Below are positions 10,413 to 25,385 of a DNA stretch of 64,000 nt, piece by piece. Each line of letters opens with the position of its first letter. Within the stretch, counting starts at the first letter, position 1. Both the position numbers and the translations under genes were made by a program. The stretch covers positions 1,178,001 to 1,242,000 of the forward strand of contig WBMQ01000013.1 of NCBI GenBank assembly GCA_016630905.1. The letters run 5' to 3'. The notes below the pieces were generated by a model that was not told the DNA's origin, made no database searches, and saw nothing but the letters and a program-made list of their open reading frames with translations. Source of the DNA: Capillidium heterosporum (taxonomy: Eukaryota; Entomophthoromycota; Entomophthoromycetes; Entomophthorales; Capillidiaceae).

Positions 10413-13400
10413 TTAAACTTTAACTTCAACGACGTTGAAGCATCGGGTGCAGAGTTCATGTTGTGTAGCATGGAACTTCCAACACCTGGGGCACTTTTTA
10501 CTCTCTGTCCACTTTTCCACTTTAACTTGGATGTCAGCAACATGTCTCTGACCTAAATTTTCTTTAGTTACAACCGAATGCTTCAAAATAGATGCTAATA
10601 GATTTACCTTGGCTATCGTCAATAAGTTGAAGATTCGAAGATCTCAATTCCAGATCATTAGCTTCACTCTTATCGAATTTGAGGTCGAGTTGAGAAACTA
10701 TGAGGGAGTCCTTGATCTGGTCCTGAAGCTGAACCAACATTTGACTAATGGGGTTGGAGGCAGTTAGGTTACTTAGAGTAACTTTAGCTTCCAAAGAACT
10801 CTTCAAAACTCTAAAATTGTAGCTGTAAGAGGAAGGTTTGAGTATAAAAAATTACTGGTCGGTACGTAGTTGAGCCAAGGTCGCGTTGACATGAGTTCGT
10901 AACTGGTTAATAGGTTGAAGTTGGGCCTCCAATTCCAAGTTGAGGAACTCTTGTGGCTACATATAAAAGTTTAAATTATAGCTTTACAGGTTAAAGGCAT
11001 TACCAGCTGAGGCCAACCTAACTGTAAAGGTGCAAAGAGTTCCTCTCCTTTCTTGGTTTCAAGTTTAGGTTGAACCTGGTCAAAGATCTCCTGAGCGAGA
11101 TTGGGTAAGATAGGGGCGATTATAGGCATGTAGGTTGTCAAAATTTGAAACAAGACCGTTTGTACTGCCCTCCGTGACTGGGAATCCAACGCATCACAGT
11201 ACAGTCGATCTTTGACGACGTCAAAATAGGTTGCTGACAGCTGGCTACAAAAGAGGTTGAGCGATTTGACCAGTTGACCGAACTGGTAACTCCTGTAGCT
11301 TTCATGACTCTGGGCCACCAACTGATGTAATTGATGCAGAGCCAATCTATCGACCGCCGATAAATCAGCGTATTGTACCTTCTTTGAAACGTCAAAGTCC
11401 TCCAAATTACTTAGAGCAAATCGAGCCAAATTCCTTATCTTACCAAGGCTAATACCAACGGCACTTAAGACCTGGTCGGACAAACTTACGTCCTTTGTGT
11501 AATCAGCACTGGCAACCCACAGCCTCAAGCCATCGCTCCCGTAGGGCGGATTTGCCTTTTTGTTATGGCCACCTAAGATAACATGATCGGGTTCAATGAC
11601 GTTGCCGATCGACTTGGACATCTTAACTCCGTTCTTGTCTAAAACAAACCCGTGGGTGATCAACGTCTTGTAGGGACTTAAATTGCGGGATGCAATGGAA
11701 GTTAGTAGAGAGGACTGGAACCAACCACGATGTTGGTCACTACCTTCCAAGTAGACGTCAGCTACCGTAGGTTTGGAGTTGGAGTCAGTGTCGGGGAAGA
11801 TCGAATCCAACAGCATCCAGGAAGTTCCCGAATCGAACCATACATCCATTGTATCGAAACCACGCGTATACCCTAAATAAAAGTTAATGCTGATTCAAAA
11901 TCGGATAGTACCTTTGCCTCTCAGATGGGCTGGCAAAAGGGCATCGGTAGCCAACTTAAACCAGGCATCAGGTCCCTCCCGCTTGATTACTTTGGTCACA
12001 AAGTCGATCAACTCCGGATTCATGACCGGCTCTCCCTCTTTAGTAAAGAAGGCGGGTATTGGGACACCCCACGATCGCTGTCGTGAGATACACCACTCCT
12101 GTCTAGATTGTAAAAATTTGGTCAGACGGTGGCGTCCTGACTTGGGTAAAGTTTCAACATCGTCCAGAGCTTTGATGGCGTCCTCAGTGATGGAGCTGAC
12201 ATCGATGAACCATTGGGCGGTAGCCCGCTGGATGACCGGTTTCTTACTGCGCCAATCGTAGGGGTAAGAGTGGGTGTACTTGTAGTGATGTACTAGGGCA
12301 CCGCTCTCTTCCAACACTTGCAGGACTTTGACACCTCCTGTTGTTAAGACGGCAAGCTTATGGAAGGTGGGGCCAGCTTCTACTGTATACTTACCATAGT
12401 CGTCAACTACACAGGTTTAGCTTCATTTTTTTAAATAAGGCACCTATGGATTGGGTTGCTATACCGTACTTCTGACAGGCTAGATAATCTTCGTTACCGT
12501 GACTTGGGGCAGTATGGACCAGACCTAAAGTACTAGTTTTAAAGAAGTGAAGTTTCAAAAGTTACCGGAACCAGATTCCTCAGATACATAGTCGGCCACG
12601 ATAACTGGAGAAATTCGGTTGTAAATGGGATGTTTGTACGTAGCGTTCAACAAGTCCGAACCTACAACGAGTAAGTTGATGAAAAGACGGATTAGTACCA
12701 TTGCATTCGGCCACTTTAACTAAAGGTGTTGTAAAGAACTCCTGCATCGCTTCAATTCGACTCTTAGCAACTATAAAATACTGATTGTCGTTTTCGATAA
12801 TTGAATAAGTTATATCGCTGTGAACTGCGATGGCCTAGGTTCAAAGTTTAATTGTCATTGCCATGGAAATATAAATTTGTACCTGGTTGGCCAAGATGGT
12901 CCATGGGGTTGTCGTCCAAATTAGGGCATAGAGAGGCTTGGTAGGATCAGGCAATTGAATTTTGCAACCTACATTGCAAGAAAATTAATCGATGATAAAG
13001 TCATTGGATTACCTTCTGCTAAACTTTGGATTTGAAACTTGATATAGGCGGCGGTTGACTCGTGATTGGGATTGTACTCCAATTCACTCTCAGCCAAAGC
13101 GGTCCTGTACATTTGAACTTAGAGATGGTAAACAAGTTTTGCAATTACTTGGTAGAAGGGGACCAGTACACTGGTTTAAACCTACGGTGGATGAGACCTA
13201 TAAATTTAAAGTGTTAGGTATTCTGTTACTGCTTATAAGCTACCTCGAGCACTCATAGTTTTGAAAACGTTCAATTGCCTAATTACATAGTCGGTTTCTT
13301 TACATCCCGTTTAAAAAGTGAATAGTTTCAAAGTTACCCATAGTTTGATAATTCTTTTCAAAGTCAGCCAGTATGTTCCATTTTTTAAAGTCCTGTTTTT

Positions 13401-14084
13401 GGATTTCCACTGCCTGGCTTGCTGACTCTCGGGCTAGCTGTCGTACTTGTAACGGTTCGATGTGTTTATCCTTTTGTTTGTTTTCGTTAAATATAAGAGG
13501 TGATTCGTTTGAAAATAGGGTTTACTTTTAGCTTGGCCAAAGCCTTCAACTCTATAGGCAGACCATGACAGTCCCATCCTGGTATATATCTACCAACCCT
13601 GTTTAGTTTTCTATATTCTTTAAAAAGGTTGTGATTTTACCCAACTTTGTACCCCTCCAATAGCTTGAACCGGTTGATAATATCTTTGAGGATCTTGTTC
13701 ATGGCGTGACCTAAACTTATCATAAAAACAAAAAATTTAACAAATTTGTTTTTATATATGACTAAAAGTAATTATAAAATAGAACTTACCGGTATGCAAT
13801 TTTCCATTGGCATAAGGTGGTCCATCATGTAAAATAAAAGGTTTTCTATCTTGTTTCATCTGTGTTGGGCTATTAAAATTTGATATAATCTAAATTTTGC
13901 TAACCTGCCAGTTGAAAAGTTTTTCAGAGTTGTCAAGTTGACTTGCCAACTTTAAATTAGGTTTCAATGGGAATGAAGTTTTGGGCAGGTGTAAAGTATG
14001 GTTGTAGTCGTTGCTGGTGGTATTGGAGTTGAAACGTACACCCAGGCACCTCAACCTACCTATATTAAGTGGACGTCGAAGCAT
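10413..14084 (-). CDS. ISM1: Mitochondrial isoleucyl-tRNA synthetase
   Basis: Class I synthetase that charges mitochondrial tRNA-Ile. The start gives [20 protein letters not shown], an Arg-rich amphipathic presequence without acidic residues. Many short introns (more than a dozen) can be removed with GT...AG ends to give one continuous family-length protein. Motifs in order: [16 protein letters not shown] (HIGH motif), [48 protein letters not shown] (editing domain), [66 protein letters not shown] (KMSKS) and a C-terminal zinc-finger-like CPRCWKF...[11 protein letters not shown]. In some introns the first AG is passed over for a later one, for instance before GLVHTAP. No frame skip is needed in this gene of nearly 3.7 kb. 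Confidence 0.95.
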
Positions 14085-14379
14085 GTTACTCTATTAACTA
14101 TTCAAAGCTCAAAACTCTATACTCCTTCTCTATCCGTCTATCTACTTGGAGCTTGGTCTTTGTTGTTGAAGTTCTTGTACCTCAAAGCTTTTCGTCTTGT
14201 AAACTTTCGATTTCAAATTTCGAGTTTCAGCTTTGGATCTTGATCAAGTCAATCTTAGTCCAAGACTGTCCAAATCTGATTTGTCAGAACTGAACGCCTG
14301 ATAATCTAATCATTCAAAATTTACTTTCCTTTACAACTCTTCTGAAAGCAAGTTCAAGCAACGCAATTAGAATAAAAAG

Positions 14380-14615
14380 ATGGCCATCGCAGCAATTCAA
14401 GGTAAACTCCGTCGCGGATTGATGTTCGACATTGTCGGCTCCTTATCTCTAGCCATATTCTCCGGCTTCATTTACTGGCAAAAGTACCACATCCCCACCC
14501 AGAACCAGGTCACTGACTTTTACATCAAGTTGGAGGCTGAGAAGAAGGCTAAGAACGAAGGTAAACTTATAACTTTTATCTAAATTGGTTACTAAATTTT
14601 TGTTTTTTAGCTTAA
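14380..14615 (+). CDS. COX9: Cytochrome c oxidase subunit VIIa (Cox9)
   Basis: Small inner-membrane subunit of complex IV. The start MAIAAIQGKLRRGLMFDIV, one membrane helix (IVGSLSLAIFSGFIYW) and the tail YIKLEAEKKAKNEA match the fungal Cox9 pattern of about 60 residues. The gene has two exons: 14380-14560 and 14611-14615; the second supplies only the last two bases of the final alanine codon plus the TAA stop. If the 50-nt intron is kept, the protein gains a short GKLITFI tail. It is divergently placed from ISM1, another mitochondrial gene, with about 295 bp between the two starts, so shared upstream control is possible. Confidence 0.88.
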
Positions 14616-15903
14616 ATCGATCTCTCATCGCCTACCTTCAATTTTACCACAACTAAAGGAACATTCTTTATAACTTGTTTATATTAGATTTGATCGAATA
14701 TATTTTTAAGTTTCTAGCTGAAATTGATATGCGAACTCTTTCGTATCGCTATTGTTTATTTGATACTAGCCTTTCGATTATGTGATTTATGACTTTTTAA
14801 ATTCAAACCATACAGCTGTGCATTTTATCTTCATCGTATACATCGGCATTCATTTTTACCTTATAAGCATATATTTATTAAAAGTTAGCAACTCGATACT
14901 GTAAGGCTAGCGATGATATATTAAGCATTTATATTCATATATCCAAGTGCAATACCCTATCCATCGTATCTCAGTCAATCTCTAAATATCAAAATAGCAT
15001 CTTATTTTATAAAGTAGTATGCTCACTGGTTAAAGCTGATTGTCCACCAGTAGCCATGCTTGCAACTAATGTATAATATAATTTCGTAAGCTTTATATCA
15101 ACTTACTAGAAAAGTATCGATGAAAGGGATTAAATGGTTAAATTAAAGTCCTATGTTGTTGAGGATCCCTTGATATATCTGTATACTAAATCATCACTAT
15201 AGTATCATTATCTACAGAACTATTTAGATAGAATCATGCCGAGGTTTAAAATTCCCCAAGTAATAGCTATAGGTTTTCTAAGATGTATGGTTTCTGATTT
15301 TCATTATATTAAAATTTCAATGGTTTAATATTTTGTATATGCAATCTTGATATATATAGTGAATTGAAGATTTAATAAAGGCAGCTGTATCCCAATTGCC
15401 TTTTAAAGTTGATCGATAACAATGCAACAGTAGGGCATCAGTCTACAACAAACCAACAGCTACACTACATGCTACACTGCTATAGGCGGCTCAGGCTATA
15501 TTCATCTACTTGGCCAACTTTCAGTCGATTTAATTTTGATCCATTTAGGCGTGTCTCAAGGTAAGAGTAGCAATCCAACTTTGCTTGATAGCCTTAGTAA
15601 AGCTGCTTATATTGGCACCATGTCTTTTTCATATTCTTCAACTAAAACTAACAAACCAAATCCTTGTAGCTTTAGGGTTACGATTCACTGTAATGTAGCT
15701 ATGTTACAATCCTTTCTAATAAAACATGCAACAATATATCTTTTTTTGATTTGGTAAATTTCTTTAATAATTTCCATTTTATTTCGACCAACTTTACTAA
15801 GAAATCCAATCCAATTTGCAAAGGAACAGTACTTCGATTTTGCAACTCACTTCTTTCTGAAAAGTCGAAAGATAGCAAAGTTTCGAGTTGAGATAGAAAT
15901 AGC
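14616..15903. other. Intergenic region COX9 / SFI1-like
   Basis: 1.3 kb of AT-rich sequence without a supported gene or RNA. Confidence 0.5.
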
Positions 15904-18525
15904 ATGGAGGACGAACATAATGCACTTTATAAGTATATATCTGAGGATTGGTACGGTAACTATTCGGTAATTATGCACAGCTATTTATTTCAGTACTAAC
16001 TGGTTTTTTCTTTGTTTGGATATATAGGATAAAGTGAACAACGAGATAGAAATTCGACTAAATTCTTCCTCTAATGGTTCTTTGTAAGTATTGTTGCATA
16101 TATATTTCTAAATATTGCTTTGTAGGATGGATATGCAACTGGTAACTTTTGTTAATAGATAAAGAGTAGATTTATTAAGTATTTTATAGCAGACCGAAGG
16201 AGATAATATGAATTATGATGAGTACGACAACTACGCTTTAAATTTGGTCAAGTTGAAGTTCTTTAAGGTATTTTAATGCTACTATAAGTATTTGTTTGCT
16301 AATTGCCAATTTTAATCAGCACTGGTTACTTAGACATCATAACTTTGGCTGCGAGATAGGTAACTTGAATTGCATTATTGTTGCTTACTAATATTTCTTT
16401 TATATAATTAGCTGATAGATTTGCAAAGAAGAGGTTCCTAGATGGATATATTTCGAGGTTTAAGAATGCGGAAAGTTTGACAATGTACTTTGAAGTAAGT
16501 TTTGTTAGCCACTTAAATTAAAAGTAAGAGGGTAAACGATCAGAAGAATGTGAAGAAAATCTTGCAGTATTGGCGCCATCAAGCAAATTATAGAATACAG
16601 CAACGTAAATCTCAGTAAGTATATCGATTTATTTCAGTTTATCTTTATTTTTATATATGATGTATTAATGTTTTTGCTTAGATTGCCACGACTGGGTTCA
16701 TTTGAAAAACTTATTTTGGATTTCAACTTATCAGGAGAAGTTGGAATAGAAGACGAGGTCATGAACTTCCCAAGCATCCTTAGCTCTATAGATGATGGAC
16801 TAGGGGATAGCCTCCAAGAACCTCAGCTTGAGAGTTTACTGCTGTTAATAAGAAGGAGACGTTTAACTAATTTAATAGCTTGTTGGCGTAAAAGAACTTC
16901 ATTCCAGGTACTAGTATAGAAATTTACTTTTTCTAAATTTACTTTATATTAGTACGATAAAGCTAATCCCCGCATACGTATAACACTTGGATACACCAAT
17001 TCTCGTAAAGCCACTGTATCGAAAAAATACTACTTCAATTGTTGGCGTAACAATCTAAACACAGTAGTAATCTATAGTTTTAGATTAATGTAAAATTTAA
17101 TATGTTTTAATAGGTTACTGGTAATGCTGCAGTCCATGTTAAAAGCATTGTAAAGGCCGATGTAAAAAAGGAGCTGTTTATTAAATGGCTTTTAATACAA
17201 CGCGAATATGATGGAAATTAGTAAGTCAATTTATAAAGCTTTATAGATTCATTTACCTAACCTGGCATTAGAAAACCCACCTAAAAGCAAAGGTGTTACA
17301 AATGTTCTTCATATGGTACAACAAAATGTTAGATAGAGCGAATATAACCCAAGGTTAGTGCTTATAAATGGTTTTTTACCAATCTTTATATAGATTATCA
17401 CCCCACGTTCCAAACGAATATATCGCCATCCATTTCAACGTATTTTAGTACAACTTCAGACTCCGATTCGGAGATGCAATCCACAACCGATCAAACCACT
17501 CAACTCAGCTCCGAGATTTTCAGTATGACTATTTCAGCAGATAGATTTCGTCGTCAATCGTAAAGTTATTGACGTATTATTTATCTTAACAGCTTTAAAT
17601 GTTTAGGCTACTACGTTTCTATTTCAAGAAGTTTATCACTCAATATAGAGAAGCTAAAAAGTACTTGGATGTCTTTGAAAACTTTGCCAATCCAGCCATA
17701 TTTGATCAGCAACCTAGTACCGACATCCAAATCCTTGCCCAGCTGTTAGTCAAGAAGCAAAATAGGGAGGTAAGAAAAGCCTTCATCATATGGTGGAAGA
17801 AGCACTTGAACATCAAGGTATTCGTTTAATCAAATTTGAACTAACTATATTTTGAACAGGAACTCAAAGGCTTTGCAAACCAGTTTGGGTTCCGACCAAA
17901 GGCGAAGTTACGTACTTATTTTAAAAAGTGGAAGGTTTCAGCCATTACCAGATGTTCGTTGCCGATGGGTAAACCTAACGAAGAGCGACTCGATCCAATC
18001 CCTGAAATTATAGCCAAATCAGCTACGATCGATCTCAACAAATCTAGATTACCTACCCTCAATGGCGATTTAGAACACTACAAAAAGATCTACCCCTACT
18101 TCAAATACTGGCATCATCGGACTATATGTAAACGTATGCAACATAAGGTGGACTACGTAAGTTTGTTTTTAAAGGCATATTTAATAACTCCAATACTTTA
18201 GTTGCTTTCCAAGAACTTGAGTAGAAAGATCCAACTTGCTCGGTTTTTGACGGCTTGGAATCGGTATGCTAAAAAAGGAGCGGTAGATATGTCATTTCAA
18301 AAGTAAAATCAATAAATTAGTGATAACTGTAGTTACAAAGTGATTTTGATAAACTTATTTGATTACTCTCTTTTGATTTCAAGATACTTGGATATTCTGT
18401 TAAACTTCAAGTCACTAATAATAGATAGGTCCTGGATGCACAGTAGCTATTCAACAACTTCATCAAAGCTTATTTTGAAGCTGATGAGTAGCTATAAGAA
18501 ATTAAATAGAAAGCCATTATGGTAA
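15904..18525 (+). CDS. Sfi1-like centrin-binding repeat protein (spindle pole body)
   Basis: Sfi1 forms a long helix coated by centrin (Cdc31) in the spindle pole body half-bridge. Exons of 30-200 nt separated by about a dozen TAG-ending introns give at least ten aromatic/Trp repeat cores: HWLLRHH, YWRHQANY, CWRKRTSF, CWRNNLNT, KWLLIQREY, IWYNKML, IWWKKHLN, KWKVSAI, YWHHRTI and AWNRYAKK, spaced about 25-60 residues. This pattern of helix-W repeats is the evidence; overall sequence is poorly conserved in the family. One junction (exon end at 17220, next exon from 17272) does not keep frame with the obvious gtaagt donor and TAG acceptor: a shift of two, or minus one, is needed. The C-terminal end is uncertain: a stop lies at 18304-18306 unless the last gtaaaa...gtag intron is removed, which extends the frame to 18525. 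Confidence 0.65.
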
Positions 18526-19554
18526 ACTTAGGCCATCAAATTTTAACATTGGCAGCCTCAGCTATATATACATTAGCCACCCTGTCCTTCTATGCTCATT
18601 CTTTGCTATAATTTACTTTTGATATCTCCATCTGAAATGTACGATTACAGCACCTATATTTCATTGCAAAGGTCAATTATATTTCATACATCCATCAAAA
18701 CTCTTCAATTGTCACCTGACATATTGCAATTCCTAAATCCTTTCTAAAGTTGCTCCTACTCTAACAATCAATTTAGGATAGGATTAGTTGTTCTTTACTG
18801 ATAACGATCATGTATTCCACCGTTTCACTTAAATTTCCACTACTCCTCTCATCCAAGCTAGATACAGAGGTAATCTAATACCAATCGGTGTTATAAGGTT
18901 GTAGCCTCCACACACATTTGAGGTAAATATAGAGCTGATAAGATTTCAGCAATATAACTAAGGCTCAACGTAATTTAACTACCACGTTTCGTTATCGTAT
19001 CTGTCTATTTTTATCGAAAAAAGTTCAAAACTTATAAATAGATGTCTAAAGTTACAAACCGGGAAGGTGGTCCGATATGCACTTGCCATGATTGGCTTGG
19101 TTTCAGTCTAAAACATATCCAATAAAACAAATCAGCGTGGTGTGGGGATTTGGTGGAGATTTGTCTCAGAGTACCCACCTAAAGTAGGGCCTACCCTGAG
19201 AAGGCAATTGGTCCATTTAAAATAGATTTCACCAACAATCAGCTCAATATATCTGTTCCGCCTTGTAGTGACGTAAAAGGATAAGGCAAGGTAGAGTTAT
19301 CAGTTTGTCAAGGGTTTATTTAGACTTGTCAGAGGTTAAAAATAGCTAATTAGATGTGGCGAATTACAAGTTTTAGAAAGGAGCATTTGGGTAGGCCTGA
19401 TTGAAAAGTATATAAAGGGTTGTAAAACCTACCACCAACCCAATATATTTTTTGTGTAAAGACTCCTTTTCAAATACTAACTAGATATTGAAGTTTCCAT
19501 ATCCCAACCACTCTCTCTTATTTATCACAGCTCGCAGAAACATAACCTTATAAA
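18526..19554. other. Intergenic region upstream of GFA1
   Basis: 1 kb; ends in the GFA1 promoter. No gene supported. Confidence 0.5.
19409..19416 (+). promoter_or_regulatory. TATA box of GFA1
   Basis: TATATAAA about 139 bp before the GFA1 start codon, followed by a short leader. Spacing is normal for a fungal TATA promoter. Confidence 0.5.
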
Positions 19555-21702
<2,148 letters not shown>

Positions 21703-22286
21703 TTAGGAATGTTGGCTTTGAATTGGTATTGAATCTAGTATATTTTATGTATTATCATTAAACTTTAGTTGTTTCTAATATTATGTATATGTTTGTTGAT
21801 TGGATTTGTATAGAATAAGTTTGGAAAATGATTTATAGCTTGTGATTGCAAATAAAACTTTTAATAGATACTTTATCAAAACGAACCTATCTTTCAGTTT
21901 ATATAGAGACATTGATTCAAATAGCATTTCAAGTTTATTCTATCAATGGTAAAGTTTGTCAGTAGATAATGAAAGATGGCTTATAAGAATTTCTACTTTG
22001 ATTTTATAGCTCAAGCTACATCCATTCAAATTAGAATAGGCATCTGTTCAAAAGAGCAGTATTTCTTTTCAAAGAGACATGCATCATATACCTTAAATGA
22101 AAATGTGTAAAATTATGTATACTATGTAAAATAAAATGTAATTGTAGCCTATCAAAACAAAAATTCTCAACCATAAATTTTAAAATATTGAATTAGTTAT
22201 ATTCGACTTACATACTAAACAAAATAATGATAAATCCAACTAACCCGCCTAGGCCAACCCCACCACCTAACCTTACCCTAAACGAA
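21703..22286. other. Convergent intergenic region GFA1 / secreted protein
   Basis: Nearly 600 bp, AT-rich, holding the two 3' ends. No gene seen. Confidence 0.5.
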
Positions 22287-23436
22287 TCAGGAAGTGGAAT
22301 TCAAGTTGAAACCTGGGTTCAAAATGTAACTGCTACTAACTTCAACTTTACTACTACTGTTGACATCATTATCTTTCAAGCATACACATACCGGTTGGCT
22401 ACCACAGTCCAACTTGAAAACCTTCTGATCCTTACATACCGTTTCGATACAGTGTCTTTGAAACTTGATGCAGGTGTCGTAATCCAAGCTAGCACTGGTA
22501 CTTTGTTCCAAAGTGGAAGTGGAAGTTGATGTCATAGTTGGTGGTAACGGGGTTTGAGTTTGTGATAATGGTGGTGAAGGAGGTATTGAAGACGATGGTA
22601 GTTGTGAGGAAAATGAGGCTTGTTGGGTTTGTGATGTGGGTATAATATTTTGATCAGAATTGGGGGCTGGAACTGATGGGCTGGTGTTGGCGGTAAGCTG
22701 TAAGCTATTGGAAGATACTACTGCGTTGGTTTGAATTGGTGGGTTGGTAGTTGCAATATAACTGGAAAGTATTTGGGACTATAGGATCCAACTTTTCCTT
22801 AGCATATGACGTGGTGTGGAAGTTCCTATTAGTCTCTAATCCCTGGTCAATAGCTATACTCTTCAAGTTGGAAGTCGGCCTGTTGGTATTTATAAAGTTA
22901 CCTTGTATAGCTGGGTTGGCTATCGGTGTAAAGTTTGGTTGTGGGTTTAGGTTAGCATCTTTGATCTTTTGATTGATTTCTCGATCATCTATGTTGGTTG
23001 GATGGTTGAGGTAAGCTTTTGTACCATAATTGCTGTACATCTTGTTGTCGGTGCTACTTTCGAAATCTGGTTGGTTGATTTTAAATTGTAGATCTTTTGC
23101 CTTGCCTTCGGCTCGGTCCTCTATCTTGGGTTTCTGTTTGGTGTCAAGGAAGTTTCCCGACGTCTAAGGTTGGATTACTATTATCTAAATTATATAATTG
23201 ATTAAAAACATAAAGACAAAAGACATTTACCTCTGTTAAAATGCCTACCTATCTTCACTATCAGAGTAGGGCGGAGTGGAGTCGTACTTGAAACTGCCTT
23301 CAAGGGATGGATGCCCGAACTGGAGTTTGTTGGAATTGTATATGGAGTTGGATGCAAAGATTAGGTTGAGGTGCATCAGTAGGATTGGAATCCTTATTAA
23401 CTTCGATACCGTTGAGGTATCCGATTTGAAATACAT
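22287..23436 (-). CDS. Hypothetical secreted Ser/Pro-rich protein with six-cysteine domain
   Basis: Not recognised. The N-terminus at 23436 has a basic start and a hydrophobic stretch (LIRIPILLMHLNLIFAS) typical of a signal peptide. The middle is rich in Asn, Pro, Thr and Gln, includes DANLNPQPNF, then a Ser/Thr/Pro linker. Near the C-terminus (about 22310-22440) lies YDTCIKFQRHCIETVCKD...LDCGSQPVCVC with cysteine spacing C-x6-C-x4-C-x9-C-x5-C-x-C, suggesting three disulfides as in small extracellular fungal proteins. The exon map is unsure: the join of exon 1 (to about 23249) to the reading frame that starts near 23163 is off by two, and a second break near 22705-22775 can be solved either by a gttata...aatag intron or by one skipped base. 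Boundaries are provisional. Confidence 0.5.
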
Positions 23437-25385
23437 TTATTAGTTATGTGTAGACTTATGAAGATGTAATATAAAGTAAAAGTCTCTATTTGATGCTATA
23501 AAAACTTTTACTGCTTTTTCAATTGTAACAAAAATTAGGGATTGAGTTTCGGAAATTTCGTTTCATGATGGGTCGAATTCAAGTTTCGAGATACCAACCG
23601 TTACCTTTCGATATACTATATGAAAATATAAATTGCATGGCTTATTTCTATTAAATTCCAGTTTTAGGCTAAAAATATAAGCTATTATGCCTGGTTATAA
23701 AGTTGTAGGTTTGAGCTGGTTATAGCTACCGTATCAGATGTATCCATTTGACCTCAAGATGAAGTTTTGTTACATCCCCTCAAGTATTACCACATTTAAG
23801 GTACAGGATGTTGGTCCTTGCTTAAGAGATAGATTACAAACTATATTTCTTTGGTTAAGCTATCTAGCTTAGAATCAGCTACAGCTCGTCATGACTTCTA
23901 GCCGGAAATCTTACTAGACTATAGATATTTTCCTTAAATCAAGGCCTTCTATACCCAAAAGTTAGATGAGTAGGATGGGTAGGAGATATTCAGTATTGTT
24001 AGTGATCATAATACTTGATACCTGTTCCACCATTTATCACAATACTTACTATATCTATGATATAAGTGTATACCTTATATTGCCTTAAAATATGTAGCCA
24101 TTTAATATTAAACCTATGCCAGAATTATAGCGATAGTAAAAGTTCCAGACAGTACACCCTAATTCAACAGTATATCAATCTTTCATAAAAATAATAAAGC
24201 TATATATTCGAAATTTTGGTATATTGAAAGCTCGCTCTACCTACACTATTTTCTATGTAGACAATAGATTGGTAAATTGAAATCGAATCAGATGTACATA
24301 TTAGTGGCGCGGTATTGTTAAATATAGACTTATAAGGCATAGCCCACACGTGCCTCAAAGTTATGCCCACTTCGTCAAAAAGCTTCTAGACCTTCAATTG
24401 GACCAACGCCAATATATTGAATCAGCACGTTATACCATTATATCATAGACAACGATAAGTATCGAACCTTTCATTTCTACTGCATATTCAATCTATTGAA
24501 ACGGAGCTATCGAGTTTCAAATAGTCGTATTTTGAAAAATATAGTAAAAGGCCTACGTCAAATGGAAAGGGCACTTGGAAATTATATTAGTAGGAATCCC
24601 ACCAGACCTCCATAGCTATAAGTCCATCCGAACGAAATAAGATGGGAGGATTGAGTTTCACTCCTAAGAACACTAGGGGTAGAGGCTAGATAATTTCACT
24701 ATACCTCAATAACTGTGCTAGCCTTGTTAACGGCTTCAAGGAGGCCTAGGAGAGCTTTTAATGTGGATAAGCACCTCACTTTCTCCTTTTGAACTTGGAA
24801 GCTTTACAGTAGAAACCAAAGTGTTATCGACGCTACACTAAATTTTCATGTATTAGATTTTTGTCGTTGTCATAGTCATGTAGCTACCCTTAGCAGAACA
24901 TATGACTTATATTGTCGGATGCATGTCGGACCCTTCCCATACCAACAGTATGAACCAGCACCGCAATGCTTGGTATCTGCAGTCGTAAGTTAGGATGAAA
25001 GTTTTAGCAACCTACTTCCAAAGTTGGTAAACCCCTATATATTTTTAAACGAATAGGAAGGATCTATTTCCAAAATGACTTGTGATTCAATTCCAATTCA
25101 AACTTTAATTAAAACTGCCGCAAGGAACCTTTATATATTGGCAAGGATCTGGCAGCACCTATAGTTCGTCAATATTATCAGCTACTGTTCGTCGTTGAAA
25201 TTAATATATTCTTAAGGTATAAAGTAAATTTAATCCAGCTCCGCTCGATGACAAATATTCATATTTGTCCAATAGCAAAAGTCTACTTTCGATAATACCT
25301 AGAGTTTATATTTGGTGGCTCAAGGTATATAAGGACGCTACAAAACCCTCCTTTATCAACATTCTCAAATCGAAGCTTAAACATC
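23437..25385. other. Long intergenic region
   Basis: 1.9 kb, AT-rich, with no gene supported; it separates two divergent secreted-protein genes. A CACGTG palindrome sits at 24347-24352. Confidence 0.5.
25326..25333 (+). promoter_or_regulatory. TATA box of the CAP gene
   Basis: TATATAAG 60 bp before the start codon at 25386. Confidence 0.5.

Noticed and set aside
12520-12580. Frame loss in ISM1 at the EESGSG junction
   Set aside because: Using the later TTTAG acceptor gives SGSGLVHTAP, exactly the conserved editing-domain motif.
13440-13530. +1 skip in ISM1 after ELKALAKLK
   Set aside because: A gtaaac...aaaag intron restores frame and gives the family spacing between GLPIE and the next helix.
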